Shown: piece by piece, positions 19,220 to 27,831 of the stretch
How positions within the stretch are numbered: the stretch's first letter is position 1
Layout of the letters: each line of letters opens with the position of its first letter
Assembly: GCF_003344625.1 (NCBI RefSeq)
Contig: NZ_QPKJ02000001.1
Coordinates: 310,001 to 374,000, forward strand
Length of the DNA stretch: 64,000 bases
Direction of reading: 5' to 3'
Origin: Solirubrobacter deserti
Lineage (GTDB): Bacteria > Actinomycetota > Thermoleophilia > Solirubrobacterales > Solirubrobacteraceae
Notes under the pieces: model-generated
Seen by the model: the letters and a program-made list of their open reading frames with translations, nothing else
The model's database searches: none
What the model was told of the DNA's origin: nothing
Made by a program: the position numbers and the translations under genes

Positions 19220-19617
19220 AGGCCCACGGCGAGTTCCTCGCCGGAGCGGTAGGTGAGATCGCCGGCGTCTCCGGCACCACGATCGGCCAGTGGGCGCGCT
19301 GGGGGTACATCCGCGCGTCCCGCTCCGACGGGGACCCGCACGTGTACGCGTTCGAGGACGTGCTGGAGGCGCTGATGGTCAAGGCGCTGCTCGACCGTGG
19401 CGTCTCGCGGCCGATGATCCGGCGCGCGATCGCGCATCTGGACGGCGACTGGCCGCTGACCGACGCGCAGCTGGCGACCACGCGCAACGGGCGCCGCCCC
19501 CGGATCGTGCTGCGCGAGCCGGACGGCGCCTTCGTGCTCTCCCCCCGGGGCTGGCAGCTGATGGTCGCGCCGCCGCCGCTCGAGGACGTTCGCCTGCGCG
19601 TTAAGCGCGACGGGTAG
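19216..19617 (+). CDS. MerR-like helix-turn-helix protein
   Basis: 133 residues, GTG start overlapping the response regulator stop (GTGA). The N-terminus has a MerR-type winged helix: EIAGVSGTTIGQWARWGYI, then a YAFEDVLEALMVKALLDRG helix. There is no long dimerisation coiled coil or Cys effector site, so it is a stand-alone DNA-binding module. Translational coupling to the kinase/regulator pair suggests it helps set the output of that system, possibly as a co-regulator; this is inference. Confidence 0.7.
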   Translation: MKAHGEFLAGAVGEIAGVSGTTIGQWARWGYIRASRSDGDPHVYAFEDVLEALMVKALLDRGVSRPMIRRAIAHLDGDWPLTDAQLATTRNGRRPRIVLREPDGAFVLSPRGWQLMVAPPPLEDVRLRVKRDG

Positions 19618-19628
19618 TTTGGACCCCG

Positions 19629-20420
19629 ATGCGCCGCCCACTGCTCTTGCTCGCGCTCGCCGCCGTGGTCTATCTCGGCGCCGCGTACGTGCCGCAGCTG
19701 CGGGCGGCGGACGCCCACGCGCTGTACGGCTTCATCGGGCTGACGACGCTGCCCGGCGCCGGGCGCACGCTCGAGCTCATCTCGCTGTTCGATCCCGCGC
19801 CGTTCGCGGCGCTGACGCTCTTGATCGTCGCGCTCGGCGTGCTCTTCGGCCGCGTGCGCGCGGGACTGCTGGGGGCGGGGATGATGGTCGCGGCGGAGGT
19901 GAGCGCGCAGGTGCTCAAGCCGCTGCTGGCCGTGCAGCGCGACGTGCCGTTCCTGGAGCCCGCGGCCTGGCCGAGCGGGCACACGACGGCGGTGATGGGG
20001 TTCGCGCTGGCGCTCGCGATCGTCGCGCCGCCGCGGTTGCGCCCGTACGCCGTCGCGGCGGGTGCCCTGCTGACCGTGCTCACCGTCAACGCGCTGCTGA
20101 TGGCGGGCTCGCACTATCCGAGCGACGTGCTCGGCGGGCTGCTGCTGGCGTCCGCGTGGGCGTCGGGCGCCGTGCTGTTGCTCGGCGAGGAGGAGCGCGT
20201 GACTGTCCGCGGGCCGCTGCTCGCGTCCGGCGCGCTGTTCGCGCTCTTCGCGCTGGCCGTGCTGCCGCGCGTCGACGCCGCGGTGGACTATGCGATCGCG
20301 AACACGACCTTCGCGCTGGGCGCGCTGACGATCGCCGCGGCGGCGCTCGTGCTCAGCGGTAGCGTCCCGGCTCCCACAGGGGCTCGGCGGCGCCTGCCGC
20401 CTGATTCACCCCGCGGCTGA
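19629..20420 (+). CDS. PAP2-family membrane phosphatase, motifs partly degenerate
   Basis: 263 residues with six or more membrane segments. PAP2 lipid phosphatases use three motifs. Motif 2 is intact (WPSGHTTAV). Motif 1 reads KPLLAVQRD, so Pro after Arg is Asp. Motif 3 reads ALLMAGSHYPSDVLGG: the His and Asp are present, but the usual Ser-Arg pair is Ala-Leu, so the Arg that helps bind phosphate is missing. Activity on undecaprenyl pyrophosphate or phosphatidate is possible but not certain. The 3' end overlaps the convergent adenosyltransferase gene by 68 bases. Confidence 0.75.
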   Translation: MRRPLLLLALAAVVYLGAAYVPQLRAADAHALYGFIGLTTLPGAGRTLELISLFDPAPFAALTLLIVALGVLFGRVRAGLLGAGMMVAAEVSAQVLKPLLAVQRDVPFLEPAAWPSGHTTAVMGFALALAIVAPPRLRPYAVAAGALLTVLTVNALLMAGSHYPSDVLGGLLLASAWASGAVLLLGEEERVTVRGPLLASGALFALFALAVLPRVDAAVDYAIANTTFALGALTIAAAALVLSGSVPAPTGARRRLPPDSPRG

Positions 20421-20916
20421 GGATGAACAGCAGATCGCTGAGGCGGTTCAGGTAGCGCACCGTCTCGGCGTTGACCGCGTCCCCGCAGGCCAGCACGCGG
20501 CGCTCGGCGCGCCGGCAGACCGTGCGGCACACGTGCAGGTGCGCCGCGGCGAGCGTCCCGCCCGGGAGCACGAACGACTTCAGCGCCGGCAGCTCGGCGT
20601 TGGCCTCGTCGCACGCCCCCTCCAGCCACGCGGTCTGCTCCTGGATGACGCGCAGGCGCTCGCGCGTGCCGCCCTCGGGGACCGAGATGTCCGCGCCGAC
20701 GTCGAAGAGGTCGTTCTGGATCCGCCGCAGCCACGCCGCGTACTGCTCCGGCAGCCCGCCGGCGGCGAGCGTGACGCCGAGCTGCGCGTTGAGCTCGTCG
20801 ACGGTCCCGTACGCCTCGATCCGCGGATCGGTCTTCGGGACGCGGCTCATGTCGCCGAGGTGGGTCTCGCCGCCGTCGCCGAGCCGCGTGTAGATGCGTG
20901 TCAGATTTACCGTCAT
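20353..20916 (-). CDS. pduO: PduO-type ATP:cob(I)alamin adenosyltransferase
   Basis: 187 residues. Makes adenosylcobalamin from cob(I)alamin and ATP in the cytoplasm. The family signatures are clear: IYTRLGDGGETHLGD at the N-terminus (ATP-binding), GTVDELNAQLG, LFDVGADIS, FVLPGG and CRRAERRV, with the C-terminal YLNRLSDLLFILSR. The start is the ATG at 20914-20916. It is transcribed divergently from a DUF4430 (transcobalamin-like) lipoprotein, with only 18 bases between start codons, which suggests joint control and a shared cobalamin role. Confidence 0.93.
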   Translation of the reverse strand: MTVNLTRIYTRLGDGGETHLGDMSRVPKTDPRIEAYGTVDELNAQLGVTLAAGGLPEQYAAWLRRIQNDLFDVGADISVPEGGTRERLRVIQEQTAWLEGACDEANAELPALKSFVLPGGTLAAAHLHVCRTVCRRAERRVLACGDAVNAETVRYLNRLSDLLFILSRGVNQAAGAAEPLWEPGRYR

Positions 20917-20934
20917 CGCTATACCAGTCTGCCG

Positions 20935-21846
20935 ATGAGACGCGTGATCCTCGCCGCCGTGCTCGCGGCCCTCGCCGCGGGCTGCGGCTCCAAGGCCGAA
21001 GTCCCGACGGGCGGGCGCGTCGCGGTGACGGTCTCGCAGGACTTCGGGGAGACGCGCCTCGCGCCGACCCGCAGCCTCCAGGCGGCCGAGCAGGACACGG
21101 TGCTGGACATGCTCGACCGCTCCCAGTTCGAGGTCCGCGCGAGCGGCGCGGCCGTCGAGGAGATCGACGGGCTGTCGGGCGGGCGCGAGAACGGCAAGCC
21201 GGTCGAGTGGTTCTCGTACGTGAACGGCATCGCGACGCCGTCCGGCGCCGCCACGCGCAAGCTCTACAGCGGCGACCGCATCTGGTACGACCACCACGGC
21301 ACGAACTCGACGGTGCGCGCGGTGGTGGGCTCGTTCCCGCAGCCGTTCACGTCGGGGATCGACGGCAAGAAGCTCCCGATCCGGGTCGTCTGCCTCGCGC
21401 CCGAGGACCGCTCCTGCGACGAGGTCGAGGAGCGCCTGGAGGCCGCCGGCATCCGCGGGCTCACGCGCTCGAACCTCGAATCCTCGCCGGGGGAGGTGCT
21501 GCGCGTGCTCGTCGGGACCTGGGCGGAGGTCCGCAAGGACATCGCGGCCCGCACGCTCGAGACCGGGCCGGCCGAGTCCGGCGTGTTCGCGCGCATGAAC
21601 GCCGCCGGCAACGAGATCGAGTTGCTCGACCCCGACGGCGCGGTCGAGAAGACGCTCGGCCCGGGCGCCGGCCTGGTGGCCGCGACGGCCTACCGCGACC
21701 AGCGCCCGACCTGGATGATCACGGGCACGGACGACGTCGGCGTCGCCGCGGCGGCGGCCGCCTTGACCGAGGACATGCTGCGCTTCAGGTTCGCGCTGGC
21801 GATCGAGGAGGGGCGTGGAGTGCCCCTGCCGGTCGAAGGGCCCTAA
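20935..21846 (+). CDS. Lipoprotein with DUF4430 (transcobalamin C-terminal-like) domain
   Basis: 303 residues from the ATG at 20935. A lipobox LAALAAGC places the acylated Cys at residue 17, so the protein is membrane-anchored outside the cell. Residues about 30-130 match the DUF4430 pattern (WFSYVNGIATPSG, then LYSGDRIWYDHH), a fold also found at the C-terminus of animal transcobalamin and intrinsic factor. The remainder is unassigned. The divergent cobalamin adenosyltransferase makes cobalamin binding or scavenging an attractive inference. The 3' end overlaps the convergent tetR-like gene by 62 bases. Confidence 0.72.
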   Translation: MRRVILAAVLAALAAGCGSKAEVPTGGRVAVTVSQDFGETRLAPTRSLQAAEQDTVLDMLDRSQFEVRASGAAVEEIDGLSGGRENGKPVEWFSYVNGIATPSGAATRKLYSGDRIWYDHHGTNSTVRAVVGSFPQPFTSGIDGKKLPIRVVCLAPEDRSCDEVEERLEAAGIRGLTRSNLESSPGEVLRVLVGTWAEVRKDIAARTLETGPAESGVFARMNAAGNEIELLDPDGAVEKTLGPGAGLVAATAYRDQRPTWMITGTDDVGVAAAAAALTEDMLRFRFALAIEEGRGVPLPVEGP

Positions 21847-22303
21847 GGGCCGCCCGCGCCTCCTCTGGGTCGCCGCCCGCCGCCAGCGCCGCGCGCCACG
21901 CGGCCGCGAGCATCGCGCCGAGCGGCGCGCCCACGGCCTCATTCAAAGTGGCTGCGATCGGATCGGGCTCGCGGGGCTCGGACAACATCCTCATGAACCC
22001 GGCTCTGCGGGCGTAGTCGTAGGCCACCAGCAGCGCGGCGCCCACGGCGTCGGTCTCGAAGTCCAGCGCCGCCGCCAGCGCGCCTTCCATGCGCTCCGCG
22101 ACGCGGCGGTCCACGTCCTCGCGGACGAACGCGTACAGCCCCGCCTTGCTGCCGAAGTGGTGGTAGAGCGGGCCGGTCGTGGTCTCGGCCGCGGCGGCGA
22201 GCTCGCCGACCTTGACGGCCTCGTAGCCGTGCTCGCCGAACGCCTCCAGCGCCGCGAGCACCAGGCGTCCCTTCGCGGTCGCCTTCGTCGGAATCCAATC
22301 CAT
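21785..22303 (-). CDS. TetR-family transcriptional regulator
   Basis: 172 residues from the ATG at 22301-22303. The N-terminal helix-turn-helix is typical: ALEAFGEHGYEAVKVGELAA then TTTGPLYHHFGSKAGLYAFV. The C-terminal ligand domain is short, helical and unrelated to a well-known ligand class. It is divergent from the VOC gene at 22350, and the 46-base gap between them carries two copies of a CGTAA-N5-TTA inverted repeat that could be its operator, so it probably represses itself and the VOC gene. Confidence 0.85.
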   Translation of the reverse strand: MDWIPTKATAKGRLVLAALEAFGEHGYEAVKVGELAAAAETTTGPLYHHFGSKAGLYAFVREDVDRRVAERMEGALAAALDFETDAVGAALLVAYDYARRAGFMRMLSEPREPDPIAATLNEAVGAPLGAMLAAAWRAALAAGGDPEEARAALRALRPAGALHAPPRSPART

Positions 22304-22304
22304 C

Positions 22305-22342
22305 CGTAAACATGTTACGCGATTCCGTAATTCAGTTATAGT
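22305..22342. promoter_or_regulatory. Divergent promoter with two TetR-like operator copies
   Basis: CGTAA-ACATG-TTACG at 22305-22319 is a perfect 5-bp-arm inverted repeat. A second, imperfect copy CGTAA-TTCAG-TTATA at 22326-22340 starts exactly 21 bases later, about two helical turns. On the plus strand TTACGC (22315-22320) and TATAGT (22337-22342) could be -35 and -10 elements with a 16-base spacer; the -10 ends seven bases before the VOC start codon, consistent with a leaderless transcript. Confidence 0.5.
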
Positions 22343-22349
22343 CGCGTCC

Positions 22350-22700
22350 ATGAAGCTCCAATTCATGTACCTGCCGACGCAGGATCTCGCTGCATCGCTC
22401 GCGCTGTACCGCGACACGCTGGGATTGGACGAGGCGTGGCGCGAGGGGGAGGACACCGTCGCCCTCGCGCTGCCGGGGAGCGACGTGGCGCTGATGATCG
22501 ACGCCGCGCCGATGCCCGACTGGGGGCCCGGGCCGATCTTCATCGTCGACGACGCTTCGGCCTTCCACGCCCAGCACGACGGCGCGTACGACCTCACCGT
22601 GCCGCCGTTCGAGATCCCGGGCGGCCAGATGTCCATGTTCAAGGACGCCGGCGGCAACCCGGTGTACGTGATGGATCAGAGCCGGGAGGCCGTGGGGTAG
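22350..22700 (+). CDS. VOC superfamily (glyoxalase/bleomycin-resistance-like) protein
   Basis: 116 residues, a single vicinal-oxygen-chelate domain. Visible elements are the first strand and helix (FMYLPTQDLAASLALYRDTL), a central VALALPGSDVALMID strand pair and the C-terminal FKDAGGNPVYVMDQS. Members are small dioxygenases, isomerases or drug-binding proteins; the substrate cannot be told from the sequence. Divergent from the TetR-like regulator, it is the likely regulated target. The gene ends 13 bases before the transhydrogenase operon. Confidence 0.8.
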   Translation: MKLQFMYLPTQDLAASLALYRDTLGLDEAWREGEDTVALALPGSDVALMIDAAPMPDWGPGPIFIVDDASAFHAQHDGAYDLTVPPFEIPGGQMSMFKDAGGNPVYVMDQSREAVG

Positions 22701-22713
22701 GGTTCCGCCTCAC

Positions 22714-23781
<1,068 letters not shown>

Positions 23782-24061
23782 GTGGATCTGCTCACCGAGC
23801 TCGCGATCCTCGTCCTGGCGGCGTTCGTCGGCTTCGAGGTCATCTCCAAGGTCCCGAACACGCTGCACACGCCGCTGATGAGCGGCACGAACGCCATCCA
23901 CGGCATCGTCGTGCTCGGCGGCCTGATCCTGATCGGCCACGTCGACGGCGTCCTGAACGACATCCTGCTCGTAGTCGCGATCGCGTTCGGCACGATCAAC
24001 GTCGTCGGCGGGTTCCTCGTCACCGACCGCATGCTCGGCATGTTCAAGGGCAAGAAGCCGG

Positions 24062-24075
<14 letters not shown>
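23782..24075 (+). CDS. pntAB: NAD(P) transhydrogenase subunit alpha, part 2 (membrane)
   Basis: 97 residues, GTG start directly after the pntAA stop. It contains three hydrophobic helices and the family core VISKVPNTLHTPLMSGTNAI, typical of the PntAB proton-channel segment. Its last 14 bases overlap the pntB start. Together with pntAA and pntB it builds the membrane-embedded transhydrogenase. Confidence 0.95.
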
Positions 24076-25435
<1,360 letters not shown>

Positions 25436-25439
25436 CACG

Positions 25440-25470
25440 AACCTAAAGAGGGACTGTCCCTCTTTAGGTT
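25440..25470. repeat. Perfect 15-bp-arm inverted repeat, terminator or REP-like element
   Basis: Arms AACCTAAAGAGGGAC (25440-25454) and GTCCCTCTTTAGGTT (25456-25470) are exactly complementary around one T. It starts five bases after the pntB stop, and the right arm ends in the -35 region of ohrR. Its AT content is much higher than its surroundings. It may act as a terminator, but the near-loopless symmetry also fits a dispersed REP-type repeat or a protein-binding palindrome. Confidence 0.7.
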
Positions 25471-25497
25471 GCGCACAATTGAATCGCGCGCTACGGT
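25469..25497 (+). promoter_or_regulatory. Putative ohrR promoter with OhrR-like operator half-site
   Basis: TTGCGC (25469-25474) and TACGGT (25492-25497) are separated by 17 bases and form a plausible sigma-70 type promoter. The -10 ends seven bases before the GTG at 25505, so the transcript could be leaderless. The spacer contains ACAATTGAATCGC (25475-25487), which matches one arm and part of the other of the known OhrR operator consensus (TACAATT, AATTGTA). Confidence 0.45.
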
Positions 25498-25504
25498 GAT
25501 CGGC

Positions 25505-25930
25505 GTGAACCCGCTCGCGCTCGAGCAGCAGGTGTGCTTCGCGTTGTACTCGGCGTCGCGCGCCGTCACGGCCGCGTACCGGCCGCTGCTCGCGCCGCTC
25601 GGCGTGACCTACCCGCAGTACCTGGTGCTGCTCGTGCTGTGGGAGCACGGGACGCGCTCGGTGCGGGACCTCGGCGAGGCGCTGCACCTGGACTCCGGGA
25701 CGCTCTCGCCGCTGCTCAAGCGGCTGGAGGCGAGCGGGCTCGTGACCCGGGCGCGCGCGGCCGAGGACGAGCGTCAGGTCCGGGTCGGCCTCACCGACGC
25801 GGGATGGGAGCTGCGCGAGCGCGCGGTCGAGATCCCCGCCCAGTTGCACGACGCCACCGGCGTCGACGACGAGACGCTCGCGGCGCTGCACCGCGCCTGC
25901 CATGCCCTGATCGAGGAGTCGCAACGATGA
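25505..25930 (+). CDS. ohrR: OhrR, MarR-family organic-peroxide sensor and repressor
   Basis: 141 residues from the GTG at 25505, chosen because it gives the family N-terminus NPLALEQQVCFALYSAS and fits the promoter spacing. Cys11 in QVCFALY is the reactive peroxide-sensing Cys of OhrR. The winged helix is visible as LGEALHLDSGTLSPLLKRLE and RAAEDERQVRVGLT. It overlaps ohr by four bases (ATGA). The family represses ohr until the Cys is oxidised by organic hydroperoxides. Confidence 0.92.
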   Translation: MNPLALEQQVCFALYSASRAVTAAYRPLLAPLGVTYPQYLVLLVLWEHGTRSVRDLGEALHLDSGTLSPLLKRLEASGLVTRARAAEDERQVRVGLTDAGWELRERAVEIPAQLHDATGVDDETLAALHRACHALIEESQR

Positions 25931-26343
25931 AGACGCTCTACACCGCCGAAGCGACCGTCACCGGCGAAGGCCGCGACGGCCACGCCAAGTCCTCGGACGG
26001 GGTGCTCGACCTTGACCTCGCGGTCCCCAGCGAGATGGGCGGCAGCGGCGGCGCGACCAACCCCGAGCAGTTGTTCGCGGCCGGCTACGCGGCGTGCTTC
26101 CACAGCGCGCTGCGGACGATCGCGCGCCGCGAGAAGACCGACCTCGGTGAGTCGACGATCACGGCCCGCGTCGGCATCGGCCCGAACGAGAACCGCGGCT
26201 TCAGCTTGGCGGTCACGCTCGTCGTCGACCTGCCGGGCTTCGACCGCGAAGAGGCCCAGCGGCTCGTCGAGGCCGCCCACCAGGTGTGCCCGTACTCGAA
26301 CGCCACGCGCGGCAACGTCGACGTCGCGCTCGAGCTCGCGTGA
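25927..26343 (+). CDS. ohr: Organic hydroperoxide resistance protein Ohr
   Basis: 138 residues. A thiol-dependent peroxidase that reduces organic hydroperoxides. Both catalytic Cys are present: Cys57 in YAACFHSAL and Cys121 in HQVCPYSNATRG. The N-terminal YTAEATVTGEGRDG and the NPEQLFAAGYAACF segment are canonical. It is translationally coupled to ohrR upstream and to a DoxX-like membrane protein downstream (GTGA), so the three make one operon. Confidence 0.95.
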   Translation: MKTLYTAEATVTGEGRDGHAKSSDGVLDLDLAVPSEMGGSGGATNPEQLFAAGYAACFHSALRTIARREKTDLGESTITARVGIGPNENRGFSLAVTLVVDLPGFDREEAQRLVEAAHQVCPYSNATRGNVDVALELA

Positions 26344-26753
26344 GGCGCCTGCGAGCCGCCGCCCAGATCCTGCTCGGCGCCGCGATGGTCGGCGCCGGCA
26401 CCGGCCACCTCACCTTCCAGCGCGAGGAGTTTCAGGCGCAGGTCCCGCCGTGGGTGCCGATCGACGAGGACCTGACGGTGCTGCTGTCGGGCGCCGTGGA
26501 GATCGGCCTCGGCGCCGCGCTGCTGGTGACCTGGAAGCAGCCGCGGCGCGCGCTCGCCGGAGCGGCCCTCGCCGCGTTCTACGTGGCGATCTTCCCGGGC
26601 AACATCGCCCAGTACACCGAGCACCGCGACGCGTTCGGCCTGGACACCGACACCAAGCGGCTGGCGCGGCTGTTCTTCCAGCCGCTGCTGATCGCCTGGG
26701 CGCTGGCCGCCACCGACGCGCCGCGCGTCTGGCGCGAGTCACGCCAGGCCTGA
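26340..26753 (+). CDS. DoxX-like four-helix membrane protein
   Basis: 137 residues, GTG start overlapping the ohr stop by four bases. It has four hydrophobic helices with DoxX-type landmarks: GAGTGHLTFQREEF after helix 1, PPWVP, the EIGLGAALLV helix and the FPGNIAQYTEHRD loop. DoxX-like proteins in other bacteria accompany redox and thiol-stress systems; coupling to ohr supports a membrane role in peroxide defence. The 3' end overlaps a convergent response regulator remnant by 15 bases. Confidence 0.8.
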   Translation: MRRLRAAAQILLGAAMVGAGTGHLTFQREEFQAQVPPWVPIDEDLTVLLSGAVEIGLGAALLVTWKQPRRALAGAALAAFYVAIFPGNIAQYTEHRDAFGLDTDTKRLARLFFQPLLIAWALAATDAPRVWRESRQA

Positions 26754-27068
26754 GCGCTGGGCCCAGAGCGCGGCCTGCGTGCGGTCGGTGGCGCCGATCT
26801 TGCGGCACGCGCCCGACAGCGTGTTGCGGACGGTCTTGTGCGAGATCCCGAGCCGCAGCGCGATGACCTTGTTGGCGTGGCCCGCCGCGACCAGCCCGAG
26901 GATCTCGCGTTCGCGCTCGGTCAGGTCGGGCGGCATCTCGCGCTGGGCCGACAGGACCTCGCGGGCGGCGCGCGGGTCCAGCGGCGCGTCACCCGCCGCC
27001 GCGGCGCGCACCGCGCGCACGACCTCCTCCGGCTCGGCGTCCTTCAACAGGTAGCCGGTCGCGTCCGC
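26739..27068 (-). pseudogene. 5'-truncated NarL/LuxR response regulator
   Basis: Only the end of the receiver (TGYLLKDAEPEEVVRAVRAA) and the LuxR helix-turn-helix (LTEREREILGLVAAGHANKV, then HKTVRNTLSGACRKIG) remain. The frame stays open further upstream but has no receiver sequence: the phosphoacceptor Asp and the first three quarters of the domain are gone. The homology ends at about 27068, exactly where a truncated DoxX gene begins on the other strand, so one deletion probably removed both 5' ends. No credible start codon is near the break. Confidence 0.8.
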
Positions 27069-27329
27069 GGGATCGCGCTGATCGTCGGCGCACTCGCTCC
27101 TGTGTTCGCGTTCGGACTCGCCATCGACATGCTCGTCGCGGGGCTCGTCGTGCACGCCGAGAACGGGTTCTTCGCCTCTGACGGTGGCTAGGAGCTGGTG
27201 CTGGCGCTGGGCTTCAGCGCGCTCGCGATCGCGATCGCCGGAGCGGGCCGCTACAGCGTCGACGCCGCCCTCGGCGTCGCCCGCCGCGTCCCCGGCTACC
27301 CCGGTGGCGAGCGGCGGTCGCTGGCGTAA
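27062..27329 (+). pseudogene. 5'-truncated DoxX-family gene with an internal stop
   Basis: Reading in the plus strand, ALIVGALAPVFAFGLAIDML and AGLVVHAENGFFASDGG match the middle of DoxX proteins, then TAG at 27189-27191 sits where the family normally has Tyr (DGGYELVL). The same frame continues after the stop as ELVLALGFSALAIAIAGAGR and SVDAALGV to TAA at 27327-27329, a typical DoxX C-terminus. The N-terminal half is missing at the junction with the response regulator remnant. Both lesions argue for a dead gene. Confidence 0.78.
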
Positions 27330-27338
27330 GATCGGCGC

Positions 27339-27530
27339 ATGGAGGAGGAGAAGGCCAGACTGCAGCAGGAGATCTCCGTCGCCATGGAGCAGGTGATGGA
27401 GAACCTGGGCGACGGGACGCTCGTCATCCCGGACCCGGTCCAGCGCGGGCTGGCGGAGACGACGAACCCGACCCTGGACGTGGAGGGCCTGCGCGCGCTG
27501 CGCGACGACCTCAACCACCTCTTGCGATGA
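27339..27530 (+). CDS. Small protein of unknown function
   Basis: 63 residues from the ATG at 27339. Begins MEEEKARLQQEISVAMEQVM, a charged amphipathic helix, followed by a short GTLVIPDPVQRG strand region and a second helix GLRALRDDLNHLLR. I recognise no family. The acidic character and helix periodicity look protein-like, and the gene sits just downstream of the DoxX remnant and upstream of the MoaD-like gene. Confidence 0.55.
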   Translation: MEEEKARLQQEISVAMEQVMENLGDGTLVIPDPVQRGLAETTNPTLDVEGLRALRDDLNHLLR

Positions 27531-27561
27531 GTTTGCGCGGGCGCTTCGGTCTGTACTGCAC

Positions 27562-27831
27562 ATGACCGGAGCGCTCGTCCGTCTGCGCGGTCCCCTCAAG
27601 CAGCTCGCCGGCAGCGGCGAGCTCGAAGTCGTGGGGGCGACCGTCGGCGAGCTCCTCCAGCACCTCGAGCACGACACACCGCCGCTCGACGGCTGGATCC
27701 TCGACGAGCGCGACCGGATCCGCCGCCACATCAACGTGTTCGTCAATGGCGAGCGCGGGCGCGAGGACACGCCGGTCGGTCCCGGGGACCGCATCGACGT
27801 GCTGCCCGCGATCTCAGGAGGGAGCGCATGA
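27562..27831 (+). CDS. MoaD/ThiS-like ubiquitin-fold protein ending Gly-Gly-Ser-Ala
   Basis: 89 residues with a beta-grasp pattern: ATVGELLQHLEH (helix), RRHINVFVNGER (central strand), TPVGPGDRIDVLPAISGG (final strands). Sulfur carriers of this family end in Gly-Gly, which is adenylated and thiocarboxylated; here two residues, Ser-Ala, follow. The Gly-Gly codons GGAGGG double as the ribosome binding site of the next gene, whose ATG overlaps this stop. A MoaD-like gene coupled to a BNR propeller gene recurs in Actinomycetota as far as I recall, role unknown. Confidence 0.72.
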   Translation: MTGALVRLRGPLKQLAGSGELEVVGATVGELLQHLEHDTPPLDGWILDERDRIRRHINVFVNGERGREDTPVGPGDRIDVLPAISGGSA

